Assembly (NCBI RefSeq): GCF_050947335.1
Contig: NW_027473534.1
Span: forward strand, 62,001 to 126,000
Length of the DNA stretch: 64,000 nt
Direction of reading: 5' to 3'
Source of the DNA: Megachile rotundata
Lineage: Eukaryota; Arthropoda; Insecta; Hymenoptera; Megachilidae
Shown here piece after piece: positions 11,498 to 22,540 of the stretch (the first letter of the stretch is position 1; each line of letters opens with the position of its first letter). The translations under genes were made by a program, and so were the position numbers. Under the pieces are notes generated by a model. That model saw only the letters and a program-made list of their open reading frames with translations, had not been told where the DNA came from and did not search any database.

Positions 11498-11730
11498 GTG
11501 ATTGTGTGATTGTGTGATCGTGTGATTGTGTGATTGTGTGATTGTCTGGTTGTGTGACCGTGATTGTGTGACCGTGATTGTGTGATCGTGATTGTGTGAT
11601 CGTGATTGTGTGATTGTGTGATTGTGATTGTGTGATTGTGACTGTGTGATTGTGTGAGTGTGTGATTGTGTGATTGTGTGATTGTGTGGTTGTGCGATCG
11701 TGATTGTGTGATCGTGATTGTGTGATCGTG
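11498..11730. repeat. CpG-bearing lead-in to the alpha module
   Basis: GATCG, GTCTGG, two GACCG and two GATCG units are followed by GACTG, GAGTG and a GCGATCG unit with two more GATCG units. The same lead-in of about 230 bp precedes most TTCAAATTG or TCCAAATTG landmarks in the window. Confidence 0.86.
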
Positions 11731-14722
11731 ATTGTTCAAATTGCGTGATTGTGACTGTGTGATTGCGTGACTGTGTGATTGTGTGATTGTGATTGTGTGA
11801 TTGTGATTGTGTGATTGTGATTGTGTGATTGTGATTGTGGGATTGTGATTGTGTGATTGTGATTGTGTGATCGTGATTGTGTGATCGTGATTGTGTGATT
11901 GTGTGATTGTGTGATTTTGTGAATGTGTGATTGTGTGACCGTGATTGTGTGATTGTGTGATTGTGTGATTGTGTGATTGTGTGATTGTTTGATTGTGTGA
12001 CTGTGTGATTGTGTGATTGTGTGATTGTTTGATTGTGTGATTGTGTGATTGTGTGATTGTGTGATTGTGATTGTGTGATTGTGATTGTGTGATTGTGATT
12101 GTGTGATTGTGTGATTGTGTGATTGTGTGATTGTGTGATTGTGTGACTGAGTGATTGTGTGACTGTGTGATTGTGTGACTGTGTGATTGAGAGACTGTGT
12201 GATTGTGTGACCATGATTGTGTGACCGTGATTGTGTGACCGATTGTGTGACCGTGATTGTGTGACCGTGATTGTGTCATCGTGATTGTGTGATCGTGATT
12301 GTGTGATCGTGATTGTGGGTCCGTGATTGAGTGACCGTGATTGAGTGACCGTGATTGTGTGACCGTGATTGTGTGACCGTGATTGTGTGACCGTGATTGT
12401 GTGACCGTGGTTGTGTGACCGTGATTGTGTGACCGTGATTGTGTGACCGTGATAGTGTGACCGTGAATGTGTGAATGCGTGATTGTGATTGCGTGATTGT
12501 GATTCCGTGATTGTGTGATCGTGTGATTGTGTGATTGTGTGATTGTCTGGTTGTGTGACCGTGATTGTGTGACCGTGATTGTGTGATCGTGATTGTGTGA
12601 TCGTGATTGTGTGATTGTGTGATTGTGACTGTGTGATTGTGACTGTGTGATTTTGTGAGTGTGTGATTGTGTGATTGTGTGATTGTGTGGTTGTGCGATC
12701 GTGATTGTGTGATCGTGATTGTGTGATCGTGATTGTCCAAATTGCGTGATTGTGACTGTGAGATTGCGTGACTGTGTGATTGTGTGATTGTGATTGTGTG
12801 ATTGTGATTGTGGGATTGTGATTGTGTGATTGTGATTGTGTGATTGTCATTGTGTGATTGTGATTGTGTGATTGTGTGAGTGTGTGATTGTGTAATTGTG
12901 ATTGTGTAATTGTGATTGTGTAATTGTGATTGTGTAATTGTGATTGTGTAATTGTGATTGTGTAATTGTGATTGTGTGATTGTGATTGTGTGATTGTATG
13001 ATAGTGTGATTGTGTGATTGAGTGATTGTGTGATTGTGTGATTGTGTGATTGTGTGATTGTGTGATTGTGTGATTGTGTGATTGTGTGATTGTGGTTGTG
13101 TGATTGTGATTGTGTGATTGTGATTGTGTGATTGTGACTGTGTGATTGTGTGAGTGTGTGATTGTGTGATTGTGTGGTTGTGTGATTTTGTGGTTGTGTG
13201 ATTGTGTGGTTGTGTGATTGTGTGATTGTGTGATTGTGACTGTGTGATTGTGTGAGTGTGTGATTGTGTGATTGTGTCATTGTGTAATTGTGATTGTGCG
13301 ATTGTGTGATTGTGTGATTGTGTGATTGTGTGATTGTGTGATTGTGTGATTGTGTGATTGTGAGATTGTGTGATTGTGTGATTGTGTGATTGTGTGATTG
13401 TGTGATTGTGTGATTGTGTGACTGTGTGATTGTGTGATTGTGTGATTGTGTGATTGTGTGATTGTGTGATTGGGTGATTGTGTGATTGTGTGATTGTGTG
13501 ATTGTGTGATTGTGTGATTGTGTGATTGTGTGATTATGTGACTGAGTGATTGTGTGGCGGTGTGATTGTGTGACTGTGTGATTGAGAGACTGTGTGATTG
13601 TGTGACCATGATTGTGTGACCGTGATTGTGTGACCGATTGTGTTTCCGTGATTGTGTGACCGTGATTGTGTGATCGTGATTGTGTGATCGTGATTGTGTG
13701 ATCGTGATGGTGGGTCCGTGATTGAGTGACCGTGATTTTGTGACCGTGATTGTGTGACCGTGATTGTGTGATCGTGATTGTGTGATCGTGATTGTTTGAT
13801 CGTGATTGTGTGATTGTGTGATTGTGTGATTGTGTGATTGTCTGATTGTGTGATTGTGTGATTGTGTGATTGTGTGATTGTGTGATTGTGTGATTGTGTG
13901 ATTGTGTGATTGTGATTGTGTGATTGTGATTGTGTGATTGTGATTGTGTGATTGTGATTGTGTGATTGTGATTGTGTGATTGTGATTGTGTGATTGTGAT
14001 TGTGTGATTGTGACTGTGTGATTGTGTGAGTGTGTGATTGTGTGATTGTGTGATTGTGTGGTTCTGTGATTGTGTGATTGTGAGATTGTGTGATTGTGTG
14101 ACTGTGTGATTGTGTGATTGTGATTGTGTGATTGTGATTGTGTGATTGTGATTGTGTGATTGTGATTGTGGGATTGTGACTGTGTGATTGTGTGATTGTG
14201 ATTGTGTGATTGTGATTGTGTGATTGTGATTGTGTGATTGTGATTGTGTGATTGTGATTGTGGGATTGTGACTGTGTGATTGTGTGATTGTGTGATTGTG
14301 CGATTGTGTGATTGTAATATTGTGTGATTGTGTGATTGTGTGATTGTGTGATTGTGTGGTCGTGCGATCGTGATTGTGTGATCGTGATTGTGTGATCGTG
14401 ATTGTGTGGTTGCGTGATTGTGTGATCGTGATTTTGTGTATGTGTTATTGTGTGACTGTGTGATTGTGTGACTGTGTGATTGTGCGTTTGTGATTGTGTC
14501 ATTGTGATTGTGTGATTGTGATTGTGTCATTGTGACTGTGTGATTGTGTGAGTGTGTGATTGTGTGATTGTGTGATTGTGTGATTGTGTGATTGTGATTG
14601 TGTGATTGTGACTGTGTGATTGTGACTGTGTGATTGTGTGAGTGTGTGATTGTGTGATTGTGTGATTGTGTGATTGTGTGGTTGTGCGATCGTGATTGTG
14701 TGATCGTGATTGTGTGATCGTG
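11731..14722. repeat. 3.0 kb higher-order repeat (alpha+beta), copy 1
   Basis: Alpha (11731-12731) starts at TTCAAATTG. It carries GATTTTGTGAATG, two GATTGTTTG units, GAGAGAC (12186), the GACCG block, GATTCCG and the lead-in. Beta (12732-14722) starts at TCCAAATTG. It carries GTCATTG, six GTAATTG 14-mers, GTATGATAG, GATTATG, GTGGCGG (near 13554), GAGAGAC (13581), TTTCCG, GATGGTGGGTCCG, GATTGTAATATTG (14311), GTGTATGTGTTATTG and GCGTTTG. It is directly followed by copy 2. Confidence 0.87.
12890..12972. repeat. TAATTG-variant 14-mer micro-array, 6 units
   Basis: Six consecutive 14-mers carry GTAATTG in place of GTGATTG. The variant 14-mer has been amplified as its own unit, nested inside the beta module. 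Related tracts are at 15896, 19407, 27322 and 30905, with two-unit forms at 17875 and 29310. Confidence 0.93.
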
Positions 14723-17692
14723 ATTGTTCAAATTGCGTGATTGTGACTGTGTGATTGCGTGACTGTGTGATTGTGTGATTGTGATTGTGTGATTGTGATT
14801 GTGTGATTGTGATTGTGTGATTGTGATTGTGGGATTGTGATTGTGTGATTGTGATTGTGTGATCGTGATTGTGTGATCGTGATTGTGTGATTGTGTGATT
14901 GTGTGATTTTGTGAATGTGTGATTGTGTGACCGTGATTGTGTGATTGTGTGATTGTGTGATTGTGTGATTGTGTGATTGTTTGATTGTGTGACTGTGTGA
15001 TTGTGTGATTGTGTGATTGTTTGATTGTGTGATTGTGTGATTGTGTGATTGTGTGATTGTGATTGTGTGATTGTGATTGTGTGATTGTGATTGTGTGATT
15101 GTGTGATTGTGTGATTGTGTGATTGTGTGATTGTGTGACTGAGTGATTGTGTGACTGTGTGATTGTGTGACTGTGTGATTGAGAGACTGTGTGATTGTGT
15201 GACCATGATTGTGTGACCGTGATTGTGTGACCGATTGTGTGACCGTGATTGTGTGACCGTGATTGTGTCATCGTGATTGTGTGATCGTGATTGTGTGATC
15301 GTGATTGTGGGTCCGTGATTGAGTGACCGTGATTGAGTGACCGTGATTGTGTGACCGTGATTGTGTGACCGTGATTGTGTGACCGTGATTGTGTGACCGT
15401 GGTTGTGTGACCGTGATTGTGTGACCGTGATTGTGTGACCGTGATAGTGTGACCGTGAATGTGTGAATGCGTGATTGTGATTGCGTGATTGTGATTCCGT
15501 GATTGTGTGATCGTGTGATTGTGTGATTGTGTGATTGTCTGGTTGTGTGACCGTGATTGTGTGACCGTGATTGTGTGATCGTGATTGTGTGATCGTGATT
15601 GTGTGATTGTGTGATTGTGATTGTGTGATTGTGACTGTGTGATTGTGACTGTGTGATTTTGTGAGTGTGTGATTGTGTGATTGTGTGATTGTGTGGTTGT
15701 GCGATCGTGATTGTGTGATCGTGATTGTGTGATCGTGATTGTCCAAATTGCGTGATTGTGACTGTGAGATTGCGTGACTGTGTGATTGTGTGATTGTGAT
15801 TGTGTGATTGTGATTGTGGGATTGTGATTGTGTGATTGTGATTGTGTGATTGTCATTGTGTGATTGTGATTGTGTGATTGTGTGAGTGTGTGATTGTGTA
15901 ATTGTGATTGTGTAATTGTGATTGTGTAATTGTGATTGTGTAATTGTGATTGTGTAATTGTGATTGTGTAATTGTGATTGTGTGATTGTGATTGTGTGAT
16001 TGTATGATAGTGTGATTGTGTGATTGAGTGATTGTGTGATTGTGTGATTGTGTGATTGTGTGATTGTGTGATTGTGTGATTGTGTGATTGTGTGATTGTG
16101 GTTGTGTGATTGTGATTGTGTGATTGTGATTGTGTGATTGTGACTGTGTGATTGTGTGAGTGTGTGATTGTGTGATTGTGTGGTTGTGTGATTTTGTGGT
16201 TGTGTGATTGTGTGATTGTGTGATTGTGTGATTGTGTGATTGTGACTGTGTGATTGTGTGAGTGTGTGATTGTGTGATTGTGTCATTGTGTAATTGTGAT
16301 TGTGCGATTGTGTGATTGTGTGATTGTGTGATTGTGTGATTGTGTGATTGTGTGATTGTGTGATTGTGAGATTGTGTGATTGTGTGATTGTGTGATTGTG
16401 TGATTGTGTGATTGTGTGATTGTGTGACTGTGTGATTGTGTGATTGTGTGATTGTGTGATTGTGCGATTGTGTGATTGGGTGATTGTGTGATTGTGTGAT
16501 TGTGTGATTGTGTGATTGTGTGATTGTGTGATTGTGTGATTATGTGACTGAGTGATTGTGTGGCGGTGTGATTGTGTGACTGTGTGATTGAGAGACTGTG
16601 TGATTGTGTGACCATGATTGTGTGACCGTGATTGTGTGACCGATTGTGTTTCCGTGATTGTGTGACCGTGATTGTGTGATCGTGATTGTGTGATCGTGAT
16701 TGTGTGATCGTGATGGTGGGTCCGTGATTGAGTGACCGTGATTTTGTGACCGTGATTGTGTGACCGTGATTGTGTGATCGTGATTGTGTGATCGTGATTG
16801 TTTGATCGTGATTGTGTGATTGTGTGATTGTGTGATTGTGTGATTGTCTGATTGTGTGATTGTGTGATTGTGTGATTGTGTGATTGTGTGATTGTGTGAT
16901 TGTGTGATTGTGATTGTGTGATTGTGATTGTGTGATTGTGATTGTGTGATTGTGATTGTGTGATTGTGATTGTGTGATTGTGATTGTGTGATTGTGACTG
17001 TGTGATTGTGTGAGTGTGTGATTGTGTGATTGTGTGATTGTGTGGTTCTGTGATTGTGTGATTGTGAGATTGTGTGATTGTGTGACTGTGTGATTGTGTG
17101 ATTGTGATTGTGTGATTGTGATTGTGTGATTGTGATTGTGGGATTGTGACTGTGTGATTGTGTGATTGTGATTGTGTGATTGTGATTGTGTGATTGTGAT
17201 TGTGTGATTGTGATTGTGTGATTGTGATTGTGGGATTGTGACTGTGTGATTGTGTGATTGTGTGATTGTGCGATTGTGTGATTGTAATATTGTGTGATTG
17301 TGTGATTGTGTGATTGTGTGATTGTGTGGTCGTGCGATCGTGATTGTGTGATCGTGATTGTGTGATCGTGATTGTGTGGTTGCGTGATTGTGTGATCGTG
17401 ATTTTGTGTATGTGTTATTGTGTGACTGTGTGATTGTGTGACTGTGTGATTGTGCGTTTGTGATTGTGTCATTGTGATTGTGTGATTGTGATTGTGTCAT
17501 TGTGACTGTGTGATTGTGTGAGTGTGTGATTGTGTGATTGTGTGATTGTGTGATTGTGTGATTGTGATTGTGTGATTGTGACTGTGTGATTGTGACTGTG
17601 TGATTGTGTGAGTGTGTGATTGTGTGATTGTGTGATTGTGTGATTGTGTGGTTGTGCGATCGTGATTGTGTGATCGTGATTGTGTGATCGTG
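14723..17692. repeat. 3.0 kb higher-order repeat (alpha+beta), copy 2
   Basis: Alpha (14723-15737) and beta (15738-17692) follow copy 1 in the same order. The offset is 2992 bp at the TTCAAATTG and GAGAGAC landmarks. It becomes 3006 bp after one extra 14-mer before the second GACTG near 15618, and 2970 bp after the 14-mer tracts of beta. Landmarks: GAGAGAC 15178 and 16587, GTGGCGG near 16560, GATTGTAATATTG 17281. Confidence 0.88.
15896..15978. repeat. TAATTG-variant micro-array, 6 units
   Basis: Same tract as at 12890, in the second beta module, with the same copy number of six. Confidence 0.93.
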
Positions 17693-19233
17693 ATTGTTCA
17701 AATTGCGTGATTGTGACTGTGTGATTGCGTGACTGTGTGATTGTGTGATTGTGATTGTGTGATTGTGATTGTGTGATTGTGATTGTGGGATTGTGATTGT
17801 GTGATTGTGATTGTGTGATTGTCCTTGTGTGATTGTGATTGTGTGATTGTGTGAGTGTGTGATTGTGTAATTGTGATTGTGTAATTGTGATTGTGTGATT
17901 GAGATTTTGTGATTGTATGATAGTGTGATTGTGTGATTGAGTGATTGTGTGATTGTGTGATTGTGTGATTGTGTGATTGTGTGATTGTGTGATTGTGTGA
18001 TTGTGTGATTGTGTGATTGTGTGATTGTGTGATTGTGTGATTGTGTGATTGTATGATTCTGTGATTGTGTGATTGTGTGATTGTGTGATTGTGTGATTGT
18101 GCGATTGTGTGATTGTGTGATTGTGTGATTGTGTGATTGTGTGATTGTGTGACTGAGTGATTGTGTGACTGTGTGATTGTGTGACTGTGTGATTGAGTGA
18201 CTGTGTGTTTGTGTGACCATGATTGTGTGACCGTGATTGTGTGACAGTGATTGTGTCATCGTGATTGTGTGATCGTGATTTAGTGACCGTGATTGGGTGA
18301 CCGTGATTGAGTGACCGTGATTGTGTGACCGTGATTGTCTGACCGTGATTGTGTGGCCGTGATTGTATGACCGTGATTGTGTGACCGTGATTGTGTGACC
18401 GTGATTGTGTGACCGTGATTGTGTGGCCGTGATAGTGTGACCGTGATTGTGTGATTGCGTGATTGTGATTGCGTGATTGTGAATGCGTGATTGTGTGATT
18501 GTGTGATTGTGTGATTGTGTGATTGTGTGATTGTGTGATTGTGTGATTGTGATTGTGTGATTGTGATTGTGTGATTGTGATTGTGTGATTGTGATTGTGT
18601 GATTGTGATTGTGTGATTGTGATTGTGTGATTGTGATTGTGTGATTGTGACTGTGTGATTGTGTGAGTGTGTGATTGTGTGATTGTGTGATTGTGTGGTT
18701 CTGTGATTGTGTGATTGTGTGATTGTGAGATTGTGTGATTGTGTGACTGTGTGATTGTGTGATTGTGATTGTGTGATTGTGATTGTGTGATTGTGATTGT
18801 GTGATTGTGATTGTGGGATTGTGACTGTGTGATTGTGTGATTGTGATTGTGTGATTGTGATTGTGTGATTGTGATTGTGTGATTGTGATTGTGTGATTGT
18901 GATTGTGGGATTGTGACTGTGTGATTGTGTGATTGTGTGATTGTGCGATTGTGTGATTGTGTGATTGTGTGATTGTGTGATCGTGATTTTGTGTATGTGT
19001 GATTGTGTGACTGTGTGATTGTGTGACTGTGTGATTGTGTGACTGTGTGATTGTGCGTTTGTGATTGTGTCATTGTGATTGTGTGATTGTGATTGTGTCA
19101 TTGTGACTGTGTGATTGTGTGAGTGTGTGATTGTGTGATTGTGTGATTGTGTGATTGTGTGATTGTGATTGTGTGATTGTGACTGTGTGATTGTGACTGT
19201 GTGATTGTGTGAGTGTGTGATTGTGTGATCGTG
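17693..19233. repeat. Gamma module, copy 1 (1.54 kb)
   Basis: It starts at TTCAAATTG and carries GTCCTTG, two GTAATTG 14-mers, GAGATTTTG, GTATGATAG, GTATGATTCTG and GATTGAGTGACTG (in place of GAGAGAC). GTTTGTGTGACCATG, GACAGTG, GTCATCG, GATTTAGTG, GATTGGGTG and GGCCG follow, then 14-mers with GGTTCTG, two GGGATTG exits, GATTTTGTGTATG and GCGTTTG. Its end resembles the end of beta. Copy 2 is at 29139. Confidence 0.87.
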
Positions 19234-20040
19234 AATGTTCAAATTGCGTGATTGTGACTGTGTGATTGCGTGACTGTGTGATTGTGTGATTGTGATTGTG
19301 TGATTGTGATTGTGTGATTGTGATTGTGGGATTGTGATCGTGTGATTGTGATTGTGTGATTGTCATTGTGTGATTGTGATTGTGTGATTGTGTGAGTGTG
19401 TGATTGTGTAATTGTGATTGTGTAATTGTGATTGTGTAATTGTGATTGTGTAATTGTGATTGTGTAATTGTGATTGTGTAATTGTGATTGTGTGATTGTG
19501 ATTGTGTGATTGTATGATAGTGTGATTGTGTGATTGAGTGATTGTGTGGTTGTGTGACTGTGTGATTGTGTGATTGTGTGATTGTGTGATTGTGTGATTG
19601 TGTGATTGTATGATTCTGTGATTGTGTGATTGTGTGATTGTGTGATTGTGTGATTGTGCGATTGTGTGATTGTGCGATTGTGTGATTGTGTGATTGTGTG
19701 ACTGAGTGATTGTGTGACTGTGTGATTGTGTGACTGTGTGACTGTGTGATTGAGTGACTGTGTGATTGTGTGACCATGATTGTGTGACCGTGATTGTGTG
19801 ACAGTGATTGAGTCATCGTGATTGTGTGATCGTGATTTAGTGACCGTGATTGGGTGACCGTGATTGAGTGACCGTGATTGTGTGACCGTGATTGTCTGAC
19901 CGTGATTGTGTGGCCGTGATTGTATGACCGTGATTGTGTGACCGTGATTGTGTGACCGTGATTGTGTGACCGTGATAGTGTGACCGTGATTGTGTGATTG
20001 CGTGATTGTGATTGCGTGATTGTGAATGCGTGATTGTGTG
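19234..20040. repeat. Delta module, copy 1 (0.8 kb)
   Basis: TTCAAATTG is followed by GGGATTGTGATCG, GTCATTG, six GTAATTG 14-mers (19407-19490), GTATGATAG, GGTTG, GTATGATTCTG, GATTGAGTGACTG and CCATG. GACAGTG, GAGTCATCG, GATTTAGTG, GACCG and GGCCG units and GATAGTG follow, then 8-mers. It reads as a shortened module combining beta-like and gamma-like landmarks. Confidence 0.84.
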
Positions 20041-20838
20041 ATTGTGTGATTGTGTGATTGTGTGATTGTGTGATTGTGTGATTGTGTGATTGTGTGATTG
20101 TGTGATTGTGTGATTGTGTGATTGTGTGATTGTGTGATTGTGTGATTGTGTGATTGTGTGATTGTGGTTGTGTGATTGTGATTGTGTGATTGTGATTGTG
20201 TGATTGTGACTGTGTGATTGTGTGAGTGTGTGATTGTGTGATTGTGTGGTTGTGTGATTTTGTGGTTGTGTGATTGTGTGATTGTGTGATTGTGACTGTG
20301 TGATTGTGTGAGTGTGTGATTGTGTGATTGTGTGATTGTGTGATTGTGTAATTGTGATTGTGCGATTGTGTGATTGTGTGATTGTGTGATTGTGTGATTG
20401 TGTGATTGTGTGATTGTGTGTTTGTGAGATTGTGTGATTGTGTGATTGTGTGATTGTGTGATTGTGTGATTGTGTGATTGTGTGACTGTGTGATTGTGTG
20501 ATTGTGTGATTGTGTGATTGTGTGATTGTGTGGTTGTGTGATTGTGTGATTGTGTGATTGTGTGAGTGTGTGATTGTCTGATTGAGTGATTGTGTGCTTG
20601 TGTGATTGTGTGGTTGTGTGATTGTGTGATTGTGTGGTTAGGTGATTGTGTGATTGTGTGATTGTGTGATTGTGACTGTGTGATTGTGTGAGTGTGTGAT
20701 TTTGTGATTGAGTGATTGTGTGGTTGTGTGATTGTGTGGTTGTGTGATTGTGTGATTGTGTGATTGTGGGATTGTGTGATTGTGTGATTGTGTAATTGTG
20801 TGACTGTGTGATTGTGTGACTGTGTGATTGTGTGATTG
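20041..20838. repeat. 8-mer field with GGTTAGG cassette
   Basis: 8-mers are followed by four or so 14-mers with GGTTG, GAGTG, GATTTTG, GTAATTG and GAGATTG. GTCTGATTGAGTG (near 20577), GCTTG and GGTTAGG (near 20637) come next, then GATTTTGTGATTGAGTG, GGGATTG and GTAATTGTGTGACTG. The last 270 bp recur near 37.95-38.18 kb and 41.65-41.89 kb, linking this part to the second family. Confidence 0.84.
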
Positions 20839-21380
20839 TGGTTGTGTGATTGTGATTGTGTGATTGTGATTGTGTGATTGTGATTGTGTGATTGTGATTG
20901 TGTGATTGTGATTGTGTGATTGTGATTGTGTGATTGTGATTGTGTGATTGTGATTGTGTGATTGTGATTGTGTGATTGTGATTGTGTGATTGTGATTGTG
21001 TGATTGTGATTGTGTGATTGTGATTGTGTGATTGTGATTGTGTGATTGTGATTGTGTGATTGTGATTGTGTGATTGTGATTGTGTGATTGTGATTGTGTG
21101 ATTGTGATTGTGTGATTGTGATTGTGTGATTGTGATTGTGTGATTGTGATTGTGTGATTGTGATTGTGTGATTGTGATTGTGTGATTGTGATTGTGTGAT
21201 TGTGATTGTGTGATTGTGATTGTGTGATTGTGATTGTGTGATTGTGATTGTGTGATTGTGATTGTGTGATTGTGATTGTGTGATTGTGATTGTGTGATTG
21301 CGATTGTGTGATTGCGATTGTGTGATTGCGATTGTGTGATTGTGATTGTGTGATTGCGATTGTGTGATTGCGATTGTGTG
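20839..21380. repeat. 14-mer array with GCGATTG units at its right end, about 38 units
   Basis: It is uniform up to about 21300. After that, several units read GATTGCGATTG, about five within 80 bp, alternating with normal units. The C variant has therefore spread locally as a 14-mer subtype. Confidence 0.92.
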
Positions 21381-21905
21381 ATTGTGTGATTGTGTGATTG
21401 TGTGGTTGTGTGATTGTGTGATTGTGTGATTGTGTGATTGTGTGATTGTGTGATTGTGTGATTGTGTGATTGTGGTTGTGTGATTGTGGTTGTGTGATTG
21501 TGATTGTGTGATTGTGACTGTGTGATTGTGTGAGTGTGTGATTGTGTGATTGTGTGGTTGTGTGATTTTGTGGTTGTGTGATTTTGTGGTTGTGTGATTT
21601 TGTGATTGTGTGATTGTGTGATTGTGTGACTGTGTGATTGTGTGACTGTGTGATTGTGTGATTGTGTGATTGTGCGATTGTGTGATTGTGCGATTGTGTG
21701 ATTGTGATTGTGTGATTGTGATTGTGTGTACTGTGTGACTGTGTGATTGTGTGATTGTGTGATTGTGTGATTGTGTGATTGTGTGATTGTGTGATTGTGC
21801 GATTGTGTGATTGTGATTGTGTGATTGTGATTGTGTGTGCTGTGTGACTGTGTTATTGTGTGATTGTGTGATTGTGTGATTGTGCGATTGTGTGATTGTG
21901 ATTGT
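21381..21905. repeat. 8-mer field with GATTTTG triplet and GTAC
   Basis: 8-mers with GGTTG are followed by GAGTG and three GGTTG/GATTTTG pairs (about 21555-21602). GACTG pairs, GCGATTG pairs and GTACTG (GTAC 21728-21731) follow. A second version reads GTGCTG near 21837, followed by GTTATTG. It resembles 6290-6640, 9430-9740 and 31820-32050. Confidence 0.85.
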
Positions 21906-22290
21906 GTGACCGTGATTGTGTGACCGTGATTGTGTCATCGTGATTGTGTGATCGTGATTGTGTGATCGTGATTGTGGGTCCGTGATTGAGTGAACGTGAT
22001 TGAGTGACCGTGATTGAGTGACCGTGATTGTGTGACCGTGATTGTGTGACCGTGATTGTGTGACCGTGATTGTGTGACCGTGGTTGCGTGACCGTGATTG
22101 TGTGACCGTGATTGTGTGACCGTGATAGTGTGACCGTGAATGTGTGAATGCGTGATTGTGATTGCGTGATTGTGATTCCGTGATTGTGTGATTGTGTGAT
22201 CGTGTGATTGTGTGATTGTGTGATTGTGTGGTTGTGTGACCGTGATGGTGTGACCGTGATTGTGTGATCGTGATTGTGTGATCGTGATTT
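21906..22290. repeat. CpG-bearing block, left-truncated copy
   Basis: It begins directly with GACCG units and GTCATCG (21931-21940), lacking GAGAGAC and CCATG. It then follows 4661-5010 at a constant offset of 17270 bp through GGGTCCG, GATAGTG, GAATGCG, GATTCCG and GATGGTG. Confidence 0.9.
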
Positions 22291-22540
22291 TGTGATTGTG
22301 TGATTGTGATTGTGTGATTGTGTGACTGTGTGAGTGTGTGATTGTGAGATTGTGTGATTGTGTGATTGTGTGATTGTGTGATTGTGTGATTGTGTGATTG
22401 TGTGATTGTGTGATTTTGTGATTGAGTGATTGTGTGATTGTGTGATTGTGTGAATGTGTGATTGTGTGACCGTGATTGTGTGATTGATGTTTGTGTGATT
22501 GTGTGATTGTGTGATTGTTTGATTGTGTGATTGTGTGATT
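22291..22540. repeat. 8-mer field with GATTGATGTTTG, copy 2
   Basis: Same order as 5011-5310, with GATTGATGTTT at 22492-22502. It has fewer 8-mers between that landmark and GATTGTTTG. Confidence 0.87.
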
